The notes below the pieces were generated by a model. The model saw nothing but the letters and a program-made list of their open reading frames with translations. It was not told the origin of the DNA and did not search any database. Below, in pieces: positions 1 to 7,244 of a stretch of 64,000 bases of DNA. How positions within the stretch are numbered: the first letter of the stretch is position 1; every line of letters starts with the position of its first letter. The translations under genes were made by a program, and so were the position numbers. Source of the DNA: Chloroflexota bacterium (GTDB lineage: Bacteria; Chloroflexota; Anaerolineae; Anaerolineales; Villigracilaceae); NCBI GenBank assembly GCA_023459215.1, contig JAEWVF010000061.1, positions 1 to 64,000 on the forward strand, read 5' to 3'.

Positions 1-88
1 ATTTATAACTTGACTTTAGAGTTCGTTTTTACGAGTCTGGCAAAGCAGGAATCTTGGCTCAATGGGCGCTTAAAAACCAAAATCTGGA

Positions 89-172
89 CACGGATTACGC
101 GGATTGGACGGACTGCCCTACGGGCGCACGGATTTTTCTAAGAAAAATCCGTGGGATTCCGCGTAATCCGTG
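89..172. repeat. Imperfect long inverted repeat in intergenic DNA
   Basis: The stretch 1-377 holds no gene I can support. It contains two dyads. Here the outer arms are 89-103 (CACGGATTACGCGGA) and its exact reverse complement at 158-172. An inner 13-bp perfect palindrome lies at 127-139/141-153 around a single base. The motif family (CACGG-rich arms) reappears at 22678-22774 and 32401-32468, so this looks like a dispersed genomic repeat and not a local terminator. Confidence 0.7.
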
Positions 173-257
173 CAATCCGTGTACCAAAAGGTCTTAACCC
201 AAATTGAACTCTAAACTCAAGTTTATAACCGCTGTCATAAAAAATCTGCCGCAAAGC

Positions 258-356
258 CGCAACGCCTGCCCTGGCGGGCGGCGCCAGGGAGAGCGCCAAG
301 TTTTTATACTTCCTTGCGCCTTTGCGCCTCCCGAAGGATGCGGGGCAGGTGTTGCG
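258..356. repeat. Second intergenic dyad, GC-rich
   Basis: Arms at 258-271 and 343-356 are complementary at 13 of 14 positions, and shorter complementary segments lie between them. It sits directly downstream of the Rieske gene's stop and may act as a transcript end for the minus-strand operon, but there is no clean T-run. It resembles the dispersed GCGCAAGG-type intergenic repeats of environmental bacteria. Confidence 0.5.
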
Positions 357-377
357 CGAGAATTTGATTAGATTATG

Positions 378-743
378 TTACCGCCGGGGCTGTTTGGACA
401 CCCACAGATAGCCATCTTCGACCCTGGTATCGAAAATCGGCAGGGCTTTTTGACGGGCAATCGACCCCAGGATGCGGCCAATACCAGGCGGCCAGGGAGA
501 CCACTCCTTGACATCGCCGGACTTCAAATCGAAAGCGGAATGGTGGAAGGGACAAATAATGCCGCAATCATCGGTGACTTTGCCGTCCTGAAGCGGAAAA
601 CGCATGTGCGGACAGGCATTGTCCACGGCCAAAATTTCGCCCTGGAGATGCAAAATCAACACTTTGCGCGGGCCAACCTGCACCACCCGACGGGCGCCGT
701 CCGGCAGTTCAGAGAGGGGGAAGAGTTTTTGCATGTTGTCCAT
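378..743 (-). CDS. Rieske 2Fe-2S ferredoxin-like protein
   Basis: This is a 121-residue single-domain Rieske protein. Both halves of the cluster-binding motif are present: Cys44-Pro-His46 and Cys64-x2-His67, which ligate a [2Fe-2S] cluster with two Cys and two His. There is no membrane anchor or signal peptide, so it should be a soluble cytoplasmic electron carrier of the kind that serves oxygenases or nitrite reductase small-subunit-like roles, rather than part of a bc1 complex. It is the last gene of the gatB operon, 48 bp downstream of gatB and separated from it by a hairpin repeat. No oxygenase partner is adjacent, so its electron acceptor cannot be named. Confidence 0.85.
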   Translation of the reverse strand: MDNMQKLFPLSELPDGARRVVQVGPRKVLILHLQGEILAVDNACPHMRFPLQDGKVTDDCGIICPFHHSAFDLKSGDVKEWSPWPPGIGRILGSIARQKALPIFDTRVEDGYLWVSKQPRR

Positions 744-763
744 GGGTCACCTGTAATCGAGAT

Positions 764-790
764 GTAGAGCGAGATAGTATCTCGCCCTAC
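764..790. repeat. REP-like hairpin between gatB and the Rieske gene
   Basis: GCGAGATA (769-776) pairs with TATCTCGC (778-785). The pairing extends through one mismatch to GTAG (764-767) and CTAC (787-790). It has no T-run, so it is more likely a dispersed palindromic repeat, possibly stabilising the upstream message, than a terminator. Confidence 0.6.
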
Positions 791-791
791 G

Positions 792-2252
792 CTACTTAAG
801 CAGGTCTTCAAAAATCGCGCGGGCTTTGGGCGCATCGGCCTTGCCGCCCATTTTCTTCATAAGCTGGCCGACAAACCAGCCGATCAGGCCGACTTTGCCG
901 GATTTGTAGGATTCAACCTCTTTGGGATTTTCAGCCACGATGGCCTGCGCTGCCGCCCGCAGTGCGGAATCGTCACTCACCTGAGCCAGGCCTTCCGCTT
1001 CGACGATTTCTTTCGGCGACCGGCCAGTGCGGTTAACTTTTTCGAGCAGAGATTTGCCGGTATTGGTATTTATTGCGCCGCCATCAACCAACAGAATCAC
1101 TTCCGCCAGGTACTCAGGAGTCAGGCTGAGTTCGCCGGCAGTCAGGCCAGATTCGTTCAGCAGACGCATGACATCGTTGAGCAGCCAGTTCGAGGCGCGC
1201 TTGGGATCGCCGCCGCGATATGAACTGACTACACGCTCAAAATAATCCGACAGGCTGCGCTCGGAGGTCAGGATGTCGGCATCGTACTCGGGCAGACCGT
1301 ATGCGCTGATGAAGCGGTCGCGGCGCGCCAGCGGCAGTTCGGGGAAAGCCGCCAGGATTTCGGCCTTCCACTCATTGGGCAGGTAAACCGGCAGCAAATC
1401 CGGTTCGCGGAAGTAGCGGTAGTCAGCTTCGGTCTCTTTCGAGCGCATCTTCTTGAGCGATTGGCTGTCTTCGTCCCATTCAAGCGTCCAGGATTCGATT
1501 TTGCGCCCGGCGTCATACTCTTTCTTCTGGCGTTCGACTTCCTTGACAATGGCAGTGCGCACCGCTTCAATCGAGTTGACGTTCTTGATCTCGGTCTTGG
1601 TGTTGAGATAATCGGCGCCAAGCGGACGAATCGAAACGTTGGCATCGCAACGCAGGTGGGCTTTTTCCATGTCCGCCTCCGAAACACCAATCCAGCGCAG
1701 GAGTTGGCGCAGGCGGGTCAGGTACTGGGCGGCCTCGTCAGCAGAGCGCAAATCAGGTTCGGTGACCATTTCAACCAGCGGCACGCCGCAGCGGTTGAAA
1801 TCGATCAGGCGGCGGCTGTATCCGCCCACGGATTCGTTTTTGGTCTTGCCGGCATCTTCTTCGATATGTAATTTGTGAATGCGCACCCGGCGCACATAAG
1901 CCGGGCCTTTGTCACTGGCGGGCAAGGGCACATCCAGCCAGCCGCCTTTGGCCAGCGAACAATCGAACTGCGAAATCTGGAATCCCTTGGGCAGGTCAGG
2001 ATAGAAATAGTTTTTACGGTCAAAGTAGGAAGCCGGCGGGATGTCGGCATTCATGGCTGTCGCCAACAAAACGCCCTTCTCGACCACGGCTCGATTCAAG
2101 ACAGGCAAAACGCCCGGCATGCCAGTGCAAACCGGACAGATGTTGGTGTTCGGGGCTTCATTCCACGAATCAGCTTTGCAGGAGCAGAAAATCTTGGTCT
2201 GGGTGTTCAGTTGAATATGGGTTTCAAGACCGATGACAACTTCGTAATCCAT
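792..2252 (-). CDS. gatB: Asp-tRNA(Asn)/Glu-tRNA(Gln) amidotransferase subunit B
   Basis: GatB is the kinase/transamidase subunit of GatCAB. It activates Glu or Asp on mischarged tRNA and accepts ammonia channelled from GatA. The 486-residue product starts MDYEVVIGLETH, which is the standard family N-terminus, with an AAGGAA ribosome site just upstream. A longer in-frame extension exists but has no family match. Zinc-type cysteines are C23, C25, C39 and C42. The YFDRKNYFYPDLPKG and IEEDAGKT segments of the catalytic cradle are intact, followed by the helical/YqeY tail expected for tRNA binding. The length is typical. It lies 10 bp after the DUF4870 gene, in an operon with gatA and gatC. Confidence 0.96.
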   Translation of the reverse strand: MDYEVVIGLETHIQLNTQTKIFCSCKADSWNEAPNTNICPVCTGMPGVLPVLNRAVVEKGVLLATAMNADIPPASYFDRKNYFYPDLPKGFQISQFDCSLAKGGWLDVPLPASDKGPAYVRRVRIHKLHIEEDAGKTKNESVGGYSRRLIDFNRCGVPLVEMVTEPDLRSADEAAQYLTRLRQLLRWIGVSEADMEKAHLRCDANVSIRPLGADYLNTKTEIKNVNSIEAVRTAIVKEVERQKKEYDAGRKIESWTLEWDEDSQSLKKMRSKETEADYRYFREPDLLPVYLPNEWKAEILAAFPELPLARRDRFISAYGLPEYDADILTSERSLSDYFERVVSSYRGGDPKRASNWLLNDVMRLLNESGLTAGELSLTPEYLAEVILLVDGGAINTNTGKSLLEKVNRTGRSPKEIVEAEGLAQVSDDSALRAAAQAIVAENPKEVESYKSGKVGLIGWFVGQLMKKMGGKADAPKARAIFEDLLK

Positions 2253-2262
2253 AGAAAATTCC

Positions 2263-3192
2263 TTACTGCGCGGAGGAGGATTTGGCCGCAGCAAACCACT
2301 TTTCGGCCAGCCGCCCAATCAGCGGATAGCGATAATCATGGCCCTGCAGGGTACGCAAGCCAGCCCACTGTCCAAGGATATGATAAAGCGGGGCAAACAG
2401 GGTAATCAAACCGAACAGGCACATGCCAATCAAAAACAGGATCAATACCAATGTTGTTATGCCATCGCCAGCCAGGCCGCTACCGGCAAGCACCACCCCG
2501 GCATACAGCGGGATGAACATGACCGTCGCCAGGACGGAAACTGCCAGGTAGATCAACGATCCCACGGCCTGATAAATGACCGTTTGCGCGGATTGGACGC
2601 GCAGGAAGAGCGATTCCTTGCCGCTGGTCAGCCACAACGCCAGCGGGGCGAATAATCCCCAAAGAAAGATGATGACCGTGAAATGGCCCATCGCCGCCGC
2701 AAACTGTTCCTCGTGGATGGCGTTGATCTCCTGCTCAGGGTTGGCAAAATCATACCCCAGGTATTTGGCAAGCCGGGAACCGAGCAGCGGGTACTTGAAA
2801 TCCTTGCCCAGGGCACAGGCGATACAGCCGATTACAGGGATGAGCAGGTATAAACCGATCAAGCCGAAGGCCGCAGCCATGAAAGTGAACATCCAAACCA
2901 TCAGCAGCGCATCGGGCGCATCCGGGTTGGGGGTCGAACCTGAAAAAGCAGCCGCAACCAACAGGAAAATCAACATCACCACCACAATCGCCAGGTAAGC
3001 CAGCATCCAAAGCGTGTAACCCAGGGATTGGTAGCCATAAGCCTGCAAAGCCTGGAAGGCGACATAGCGCGATTTCTTGCGCTGCTCGGCCCAGAAAACC
3101 GCCGGGATGCCCATGCCCATTCCGAACGCAAGTGCGGAAAGGTGGGCAATCACCGCCATAATCTTTTCTTCAGATGTGGGTCTGGTTTCCAT
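2263..3192 (-). CDS. DUF4870-type integral membrane protein
   Basis: A 309-residue multi-pass membrane protein. The first half matches the DUF4870 pattern: a short charged N-terminus, then EEKIMAVIAHLSAL, a GIP-containing helix and a cytoplasmic loop with KKSRYVAFQALQA. A similar helix-rich second half suggests an internally duplicated or extended version, because family members are often only about 110 residues. Function is unknown. It is inserted between gatA (6 bp away) and gatB (10 bp away), so it is co-transcribed with the amidotransferase, although no mechanistic link is known. A shorter start at residue 12 is possible because AGAAAAG lies ahead of it. Confidence 0.75.
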   Translation of the reverse strand: METRPTSEEKIMAVIAHLSALAFGMGMGIPAVFWAEQRKKSRYVAFQALQAYGYQSLGYTLWMLAYLAIVVVMLIFLLVAAAFSGSTPNPDAPDALLMVWMFTFMAAAFGLIGLYLLIPVIGCIACALGKDFKYPLLGSRLAKYLGYDFANPEQEINAIHEEQFAAAMGHFTVIIFLWGLFAPLALWLTSGKESLFLRVQSAQTVIYQAVGSLIYLAVSVLATVMFIPLYAGVVLAGSGLAGDGITTLVLILFLIGMCLFGLITLFAPLYHILGQWAGLRTLQGHDYRYPLIGRLAEKWFAAAKSSSAQ

Positions 3193-3198
3193 ATGCGC

Positions 3199-4764
3199 CT
3201 AACCCACCAGTGCCGGGCGTTTCTGCCGCCAGGACTCATCTTCGGTCGCAATTTCATAGGCGCGGCTGGCGCGCAGGATGACATCTTCGGAGAAATCTGG
3301 GCCAAGCAACTGGATACCTATCGGCAGGCCTTCCGCGTCCAGTCCGGCAGGGATCGAAATCCCCGGAATCCCGGCGTGGTTGCCCGGAACGGTCAACTGG
3401 TCGGCATACTGCATCAGGACCGAGTCGCCATACAGGCCGCCAATCGGGAAAGCCGCGGTCGGCGTGGTCGGCGTCAGCAGCAGGTCGACCCGCTTGAAAG
3501 CCTCGTCAAAGTCACGGCGCAAGAGCGAACGGACGCGCAGGGCGCGGTTGTAATACTGCTCGCTGTACTGGGCCGCCGAAACGTACATGCCCATGAGGAT
3601 GCGCAGCTTGGGTTGCGGGCCGAAGGCTTCGGCGCGCGTCTTGCGATACATCGAACGCAGGTCGGTAATGCCAGCCTTGGCGCGGTAGCCATATTTGACG
3701 CCGTCGAAACGGTGCAGGTTCGACGCCGCTTCAACGCGGGAAATCACAAAATAAGCCGGGATGCCGTAGCGGGTGTGCGGCATCGGCACGCCTTCAACAA
3801 TTTCCGCACCCATGGCCGCCAAACGCTGGGCAGCATCCAGGACGGCATTCTTCATCACATCCGGCACGGGCTGGGTTTCAAGTTCACCGGTCTCTTCGTG
3901 GAAATAGGTGATCTGGAAATACTCGGGCGAAAGGCCGATTTTCAGGCCACGGACACCCTTCTCCAACTCGGCCACATAATCCGGCACCGGGACAGTGACC
4001 GCAGTCGCATCGCGCGGATCAGCCCCGGCAATCACCTTGAGCATCAGGGCCGCATCGCTGACATTGCGCGCCAACGGGCCGGGACAATCGAGGGAGGAGC
4101 CGAAAGCAATCAAGCCGTAGCGCGAAACGCGCCCGTAGGTCGGTTTCATGCCAACCACGCCGCAAAAGGCCGCCGGCTGGCGGATCGAACCGGCCGTATC
4201 CGTTCCGAGAGAAAGCGGGCTTTCGTACGCCGCCACCGCCGCCGCCGAACCGCCCGAGGAGCCGCCCGGCACCCGCGAGGTATCCCAGGGATTGCGCGGG
4301 GCCGGCTGGAACGCCGAAGATTCGTTCGACGAACCATAAGTAAACTCATCCAGGTTGACCTTACCGAGCACCACCGCCCCGGCCTGCTCCATGCGCCCGA
4401 CAGCGGTTGCCGTGTACGGGGCGTTGAAGTTCGCCAGGATTTTGGAGGCGGCGGTCGAGGGGGTGTCCTCGACACAGAAAATATCCTTAACCGTTACCGG
4501 CACGCCGGCCAATAGGCCAGGGGCAACGCCCTCAGCGATTTTCCGGTCGACAGCGCGGGCCTGGGCGCGGGCACGCTCGGCGGCCAAGGTAATAAAAGCG
4601 TGTACCTTCCCGGGTTGGGCGGCAGGGTCGCCGCCAATCGTTCCGGGAAGGCCATCGACAGACTCGATATGGCTCAGGTGAGCATCCAGAACTTCTTCAG
4701 CAGAAACCTGGCGGGATTGGATTTTTTGGGCAATTTCCAGGGCGGTTAGTTCGTGAAGTTTCAT
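3199..4764 (-). CDS. gatA: Asp-tRNA(Asn)/Glu-tRNA(Gln) amidotransferase subunit A
   Basis: GatA is the glutaminase of GatCAB and belongs to the amidase-signature family. The Ser-cisSer-Lys triad is visible: Lys93 in GVPVTVKDIF, the cis-Ser in GGSSGGSAAA (167-176) and nucleophile Ser193 in DTAGSIRQP. At 521 residues it is about 35 longer than usual. Part of the excess is a Gly/Pro-rich insertion around residues 36-53, before the conserved VHAFITL segment. Its start lies only 2 bp beyond the gatC stop, so the two are translationally linked. Confidence 0.96.
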   Translation of the reverse strand: MKLHELTALEIAQKIQSRQVSAEEVLDAHLSHIESVDGLPGTIGGDPAAQPGKVHAFITLAAERARAQARAVDRKIAEGVAPGLLAGVPVTVKDIFCVEDTPSTAASKILANFNAPYTATAVGRMEQAGAVVLGKVNLDEFTYGSSNESSAFQPAPRNPWDTSRVPGGSSGGSAAAVAAYESPLSLGTDTAGSIRQPAAFCGVVGMKPTYGRVSRYGLIAFGSSLDCPGPLARNVSDAALMLKVIAGADPRDATAVTVPVPDYVAELEKGVRGLKIGLSPEYFQITYFHEETGELETQPVPDVMKNAVLDAAQRLAAMGAEIVEGVPMPHTRYGIPAYFVISRVEAASNLHRFDGVKYGYRAKAGITDLRSMYRKTRAEAFGPQPKLRILMGMYVSAAQYSEQYYNRALRVRSLLRRDFDEAFKRVDLLLTPTTPTAAFPIGGLYGDSVLMQYADQLTVPGNHAGIPGISIPAGLDAEGLPIGIQLLGPDFSEDVILRASRAYEIATEDESWRQKRPALVG

Positions 4765-4766
4765 TT

Positions 4767-5084
4767 TTACAGGTCCTGGTGCGGAATTTCAGGCACAACG
4801 ATGTAACCATCATCCGTTTCGGGAGCGCCCTTGAGCAGTTTGGCCGGGTCGGGGTGCGGATGCCACTCATCGGGGCGAATCGGAGCAGAACTGGCCGGGG
4901 TGTAGGGAACGCCATGAGAGGCCACCGGCGTATCCGGGTCGAGCGGAACCTGGTTCAAATCGTCAATCGCGGTCAGTTGGTTGTTCAGTTGTTTGCGCAG
5001 GTATTCCGCTTCCTGCGGGGTCAATTCCAGCGCGGCCAGTTCAACCAAATGGTTGAAAACTTCAGGGGTGATTTGTTCGCTCAT
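4767..5084 (-). CDS. gatC: Asp-tRNA(Asn)/Glu-tRNA(Gln) amidotransferase subunit C
   Basis: GatC is the small subunit that wraps around GatA and stabilises its contact with GatB. The 105 residues have the usual layout: a helical N-terminus (VFNHLVELAALELTPQEAEYLRKQL), then an extended C-terminal tail containing LDPDTPV. Its ATG overlaps the cysH stop in an ATGA arrangement, so it is probably translated by ribosomes finishing cysH. Confidence 0.92.
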   Translation of the reverse strand: MSEQITPEVFNHLVELAALELTPQEAEYLRKQLNNQLTAIDDLNQVPLDPDTPVASHGVPYTPASSAPIRPDEWHPHPDPAKLLKGAPETDDGYIVVPEIPHQDL

Positions 5085-5851
5085 TGATTCTCGTCCTGGT
5101 TGGGGTTGAGCAGGAAGCCGTTCAGCAAAGCCGATTTGCCAGGGCCATCCTGATTAAACATCTCGGTGTGTAATCCGCACTCGGTCTTGCCCTTACCCGA
5201 CCAACGCCCGGCGCGTTCATCTTCATCCTGGGCAACAGCGCGGGTGCAGGGCTTGCAGCCAATGCTGCGATAACCTTTTTCGAGCAGCGGGTGGGCCGGC
5301 AAGTCGTGCTCCTTCATATAAGCACGCACATCCTCGCGCGTCCAATTCAATAGCGGATTAATCTTGACCAACCCGTCGCGTTCCAACTCAAGGATTCTGG
5401 CGCTGCGCCGGTTGGCGGTCTGGTCGCGGCGAATACCGCTGATCCAGGCCCGGACAGTGGTCATTGCCTTTTGCATTGGCTGGACTTTGCGCAGATAACA
5501 GCACAGGTCAGGGTCCTGGTCGTACAGGTTGCGGCCAAAACGATCGAGGAAATTCTTCCACTGCCGGTCAACATACAAGTTCTGAATGCGCAACCCTAAC
5601 TCGCGCTGAAGTTGTTCGCGGAAAATCAGCGTTTCCCAGAAATGGAATCCGGTATCGAGGAAGAAAATCAACATCTCAGGGTCGATACGCGAAACCATGT
5701 GCAGCAAAGGCACACTCTGGGTTTGGAAAGATGAGCTGACCGCAATTTGGGGCGAAAAGGTTTCAACAGCCCAGGTAACAATCTGCTGTGGGGTCTGACT
5801 CTCCATCTCGGAAGCCAGGCGATCTAATTCAGCCTGCGAAAAATTGAGCAT
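5081..5851 (-). CDS. cysH: Phosphoadenylyl/adenylyl-sulfate reductase (APS-reductase type)
   Basis: This enzyme reduces activated sulfate (APS or PAPS) to sulfite with thioredoxin or glutathione. The 256-residue protein has the nucleotide-binding SSFQTQSVPLLH segment, the catalytic ECGLH motif (Glu224-His228, Cys225 the nucleophile), and the Cys117-Cys118...Cys199-x2-Cys202 set that holds a [4Fe-4S] cluster. In this family the four cysteines mark enzymes able to use APS. I chose Met at 5851 because the upstream extension has no family character. It is the first gene of the gatCAB operon and overlaps gatC by 4 bp. No sulfate adenylyltransferase or sulfite reductase is in the window, so its pathway partners lie elsewhere. 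Confidence 0.9.
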   Translation of the reverse strand: MLNFSQAELDRLASEMESQTPQQIVTWAVETFSPQIAVSSSFQTQSVPLLHMVSRIDPEMLIFFLDTGFHFWETLIFREQLQRELGLRIQNLYVDRQWKNFLDRFGRNLYDQDPDLCCYLRKVQPMQKAMTTVRAWISGIRRDQTANRRSARILELERDGLVKINPLLNWTREDVRAYMKEHDLPAHPLLEKGYRSIGCKPCTRAVAQDEDERAGRWSGKGKTECGLHTEMFNQDGPGKSALLNGFLLNPNQDENQ

Positions 5852-5916
5852 GGTTGGGCAATTACCGGTAGACTTTTTTGTCAGTATATCCCAGATTATT
5901 TGGCTGTCAAGCAACG

Positions 5917-5925
5917 TGCTATAAT
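5917..5925 (+). promoter_or_regulatory. Extended -10 promoter for the acyl-CoA dehydrogenase
   Basis: TGCTATAAT is a perfect extended -10 (TGn plus TATAAT), 33 bp before the ATG at 5959. No good -35 hexamer sits at 17 bp, which fits an extended -10 promoter. It lies in the 107-bp divergent space shared with cysH. Confidence 0.55.
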
Positions 5926-5958
5926 TTTGGTATTACGCCAACTTTCGGAGGAAACCCC

Positions 5959-7128
5959 ATGAGCGACCTGGCAATTTTCCCTTTAACCAGTGAACATAAG
6001 ATGCTGCAAAGCGCGGCCCGCGATTTTGCCCAAAAGGAAATTGCGCCGGTCGCCGCCGAATTCGACGAAAGCGGGGAATTCCCACACAAAACCATCGCAA
6101 AAATGGGAGAAATGGGTTTCATGGGCATTGAAGTACCCGAAGAGTATGGCGGAGCTGGCATGGATACCCTGGCCTATGTGCTGGCGCTCGAGGAAATCTG
6201 CAAATTGGACGCCTCGCACGGTGTCATTATGTCGGTCAACAACTCACTGTACTGTCACGGCATCATGAAGTTTGGCACACACGAACAGCGCAAAAAATTC
6301 GTCACGCCCATCGCCAGCGGACAGGCCATTGGGGCATACTCCCTGACCGAGCCAATGTCCGGTTCGGATGCCGGAACAATGAAAACCCGCGCAGTCCGCG
6401 ATGGAGACTTTTACATAATCAACGGACGCAAATCGTGGGTCACCAGCGGCCCGGTGGCCGAGTATGTTGTCCTGTTTGCGATGACCGACCCCGAGAAAAA
6501 GCAAAAGGGGGTAAGCGCCTTCCTGATTGACACCAAGCAGCCCGGATTTATCCGCGGCAAGAAAGAACCCAAACTGGGCATCCGCGCTTCGGCAACCAGC
6601 GAGTTAATCTTTGAGAATTACCGCTGCCCGGTTGAAAACCGCCTCGGCGAGGAAGGCGAGGGGTTTAAAATCGCGATGACTGTTCTGGATGCAGGCCGAA
6701 TCGGCATTGCCACCCAGGCCCTGGGCATTGCCGAAGCGGCTTACGAGGCCGCCCGGCAATACGCCAGCGAACGGGAAGCCTTCGGGCAAAAAATCGGCCA
6801 GTTCCAGGGGACGGGTTTCAAAATCGCCGATATGAAAACGCGCATCGAAGCCTCGCGCCTGCTCACCTACAACGCCGCCCTAAGCAAGGAAAAATCCAAA
6901 AATAGCGGCGGGCGTTACTCGCTGGAAGCAGCCATGGCGAAACTGTACGCATCCGAAACCGCCATGTTCGTAACCCACCAGGCAGTCCAAATCCACGGCG
7001 GATTGGGTTACAGCAAGGAACTGCCGGTGGAACGCTATTTCCGCGATGCAAAAATCACAGAAATCTATGAAGGCACCAGCGAGATCCAGAGACTGGTCAT
7101 TTCGAGACAAGAGTTGGGGTTGAAGTAA
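5959..7128 (+). CDS. Acyl-CoA dehydrogenase (short-chain/butyryl type)
   Basis: This FAD enzyme introduces the alpha-beta double bond in acyl-CoA and passes electrons to ETF. The 389-residue length and order of elements are those of short- or branched-chain acyl-CoA dehydrogenases: an N-terminal helical domain, the flavin-contact YSLTEPMSGSDAGT, the WVTSG loop, then the C-terminal helical domain. The catalytic base should be Glu371 in EIYEGTSEIQ. The Met at 5959 follows a GGAGG ribosome site at about 5947; an in-frame upstream extension is not family-like. It is a single-gene unit, divergent from cysH. No electron-transfer flavoprotein genes are adjacent, and the exact chain-length preference cannot be read from sequence. 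Confidence 0.93.
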   Translation: MSDLAIFPLTSEHKMLQSAARDFAQKEIAPVAAEFDESGEFPHKTIAKMGEMGFMGIEVPEEYGGAGMDTLAYVLALEEICKLDASHGVIMSVNNSLYCHGIMKFGTHEQRKKFVTPIASGQAIGAYSLTEPMSGSDAGTMKTRAVRDGDFYIINGRKSWVTSGPVAEYVVLFAMTDPEKKQKGVSAFLIDTKQPGFIRGKKEPKLGIRASATSELIFENYRCPVENRLGEEGEGFKIAMTVLDAGRIGIATQALGIAEAAYEAARQYASEREAFGQKIGQFQGTGFKIADMKTRIEASRLLTYNAALSKEKSKNSGGRYSLEAAMAKLYASETAMFVTHQAVQIHGGLGYSKELPVERYFRDAKITEIYEGTSEIQRLVISRQELGLK

Positions 7129-7179
7129 GAGCAAAAAATAAAAAGAAACTTAGGAAATTTTCCTCTTGATTAAATGTTG

Positions 7180-7209
7180 AAGATTATTTTGTAATCAAAA
7201 AATAATCTT
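7180..7209 (+). terminator. AT-rich hairpin after the acyl-CoA dehydrogenase
   Basis: Arms 7180-7190 and 7199-7209 are perfectly complementary (11 bp, AT-rich, 8-nt loop), with a short T-run at its end. It probably ends the dehydrogenase transcript. The low stem GC content makes it a weak terminator, and it lies just ahead of the next gene's start. Confidence 0.4.
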
Positions 7210-7244
7210 TATTGATATGTAACATCATGGCAAAAGAGAATTTT

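Noticed and set aside
792..2318. A longer GatB start at 2318
   Set aside because: The 22 added residues overlap the upstream membrane protein gene and have no family match; Met 2252 has a ribosome site.
3028..4515. A 495-codon plus-strand open frame
   Set aside because: It is antisense to gatA and has no recognisable protein features.
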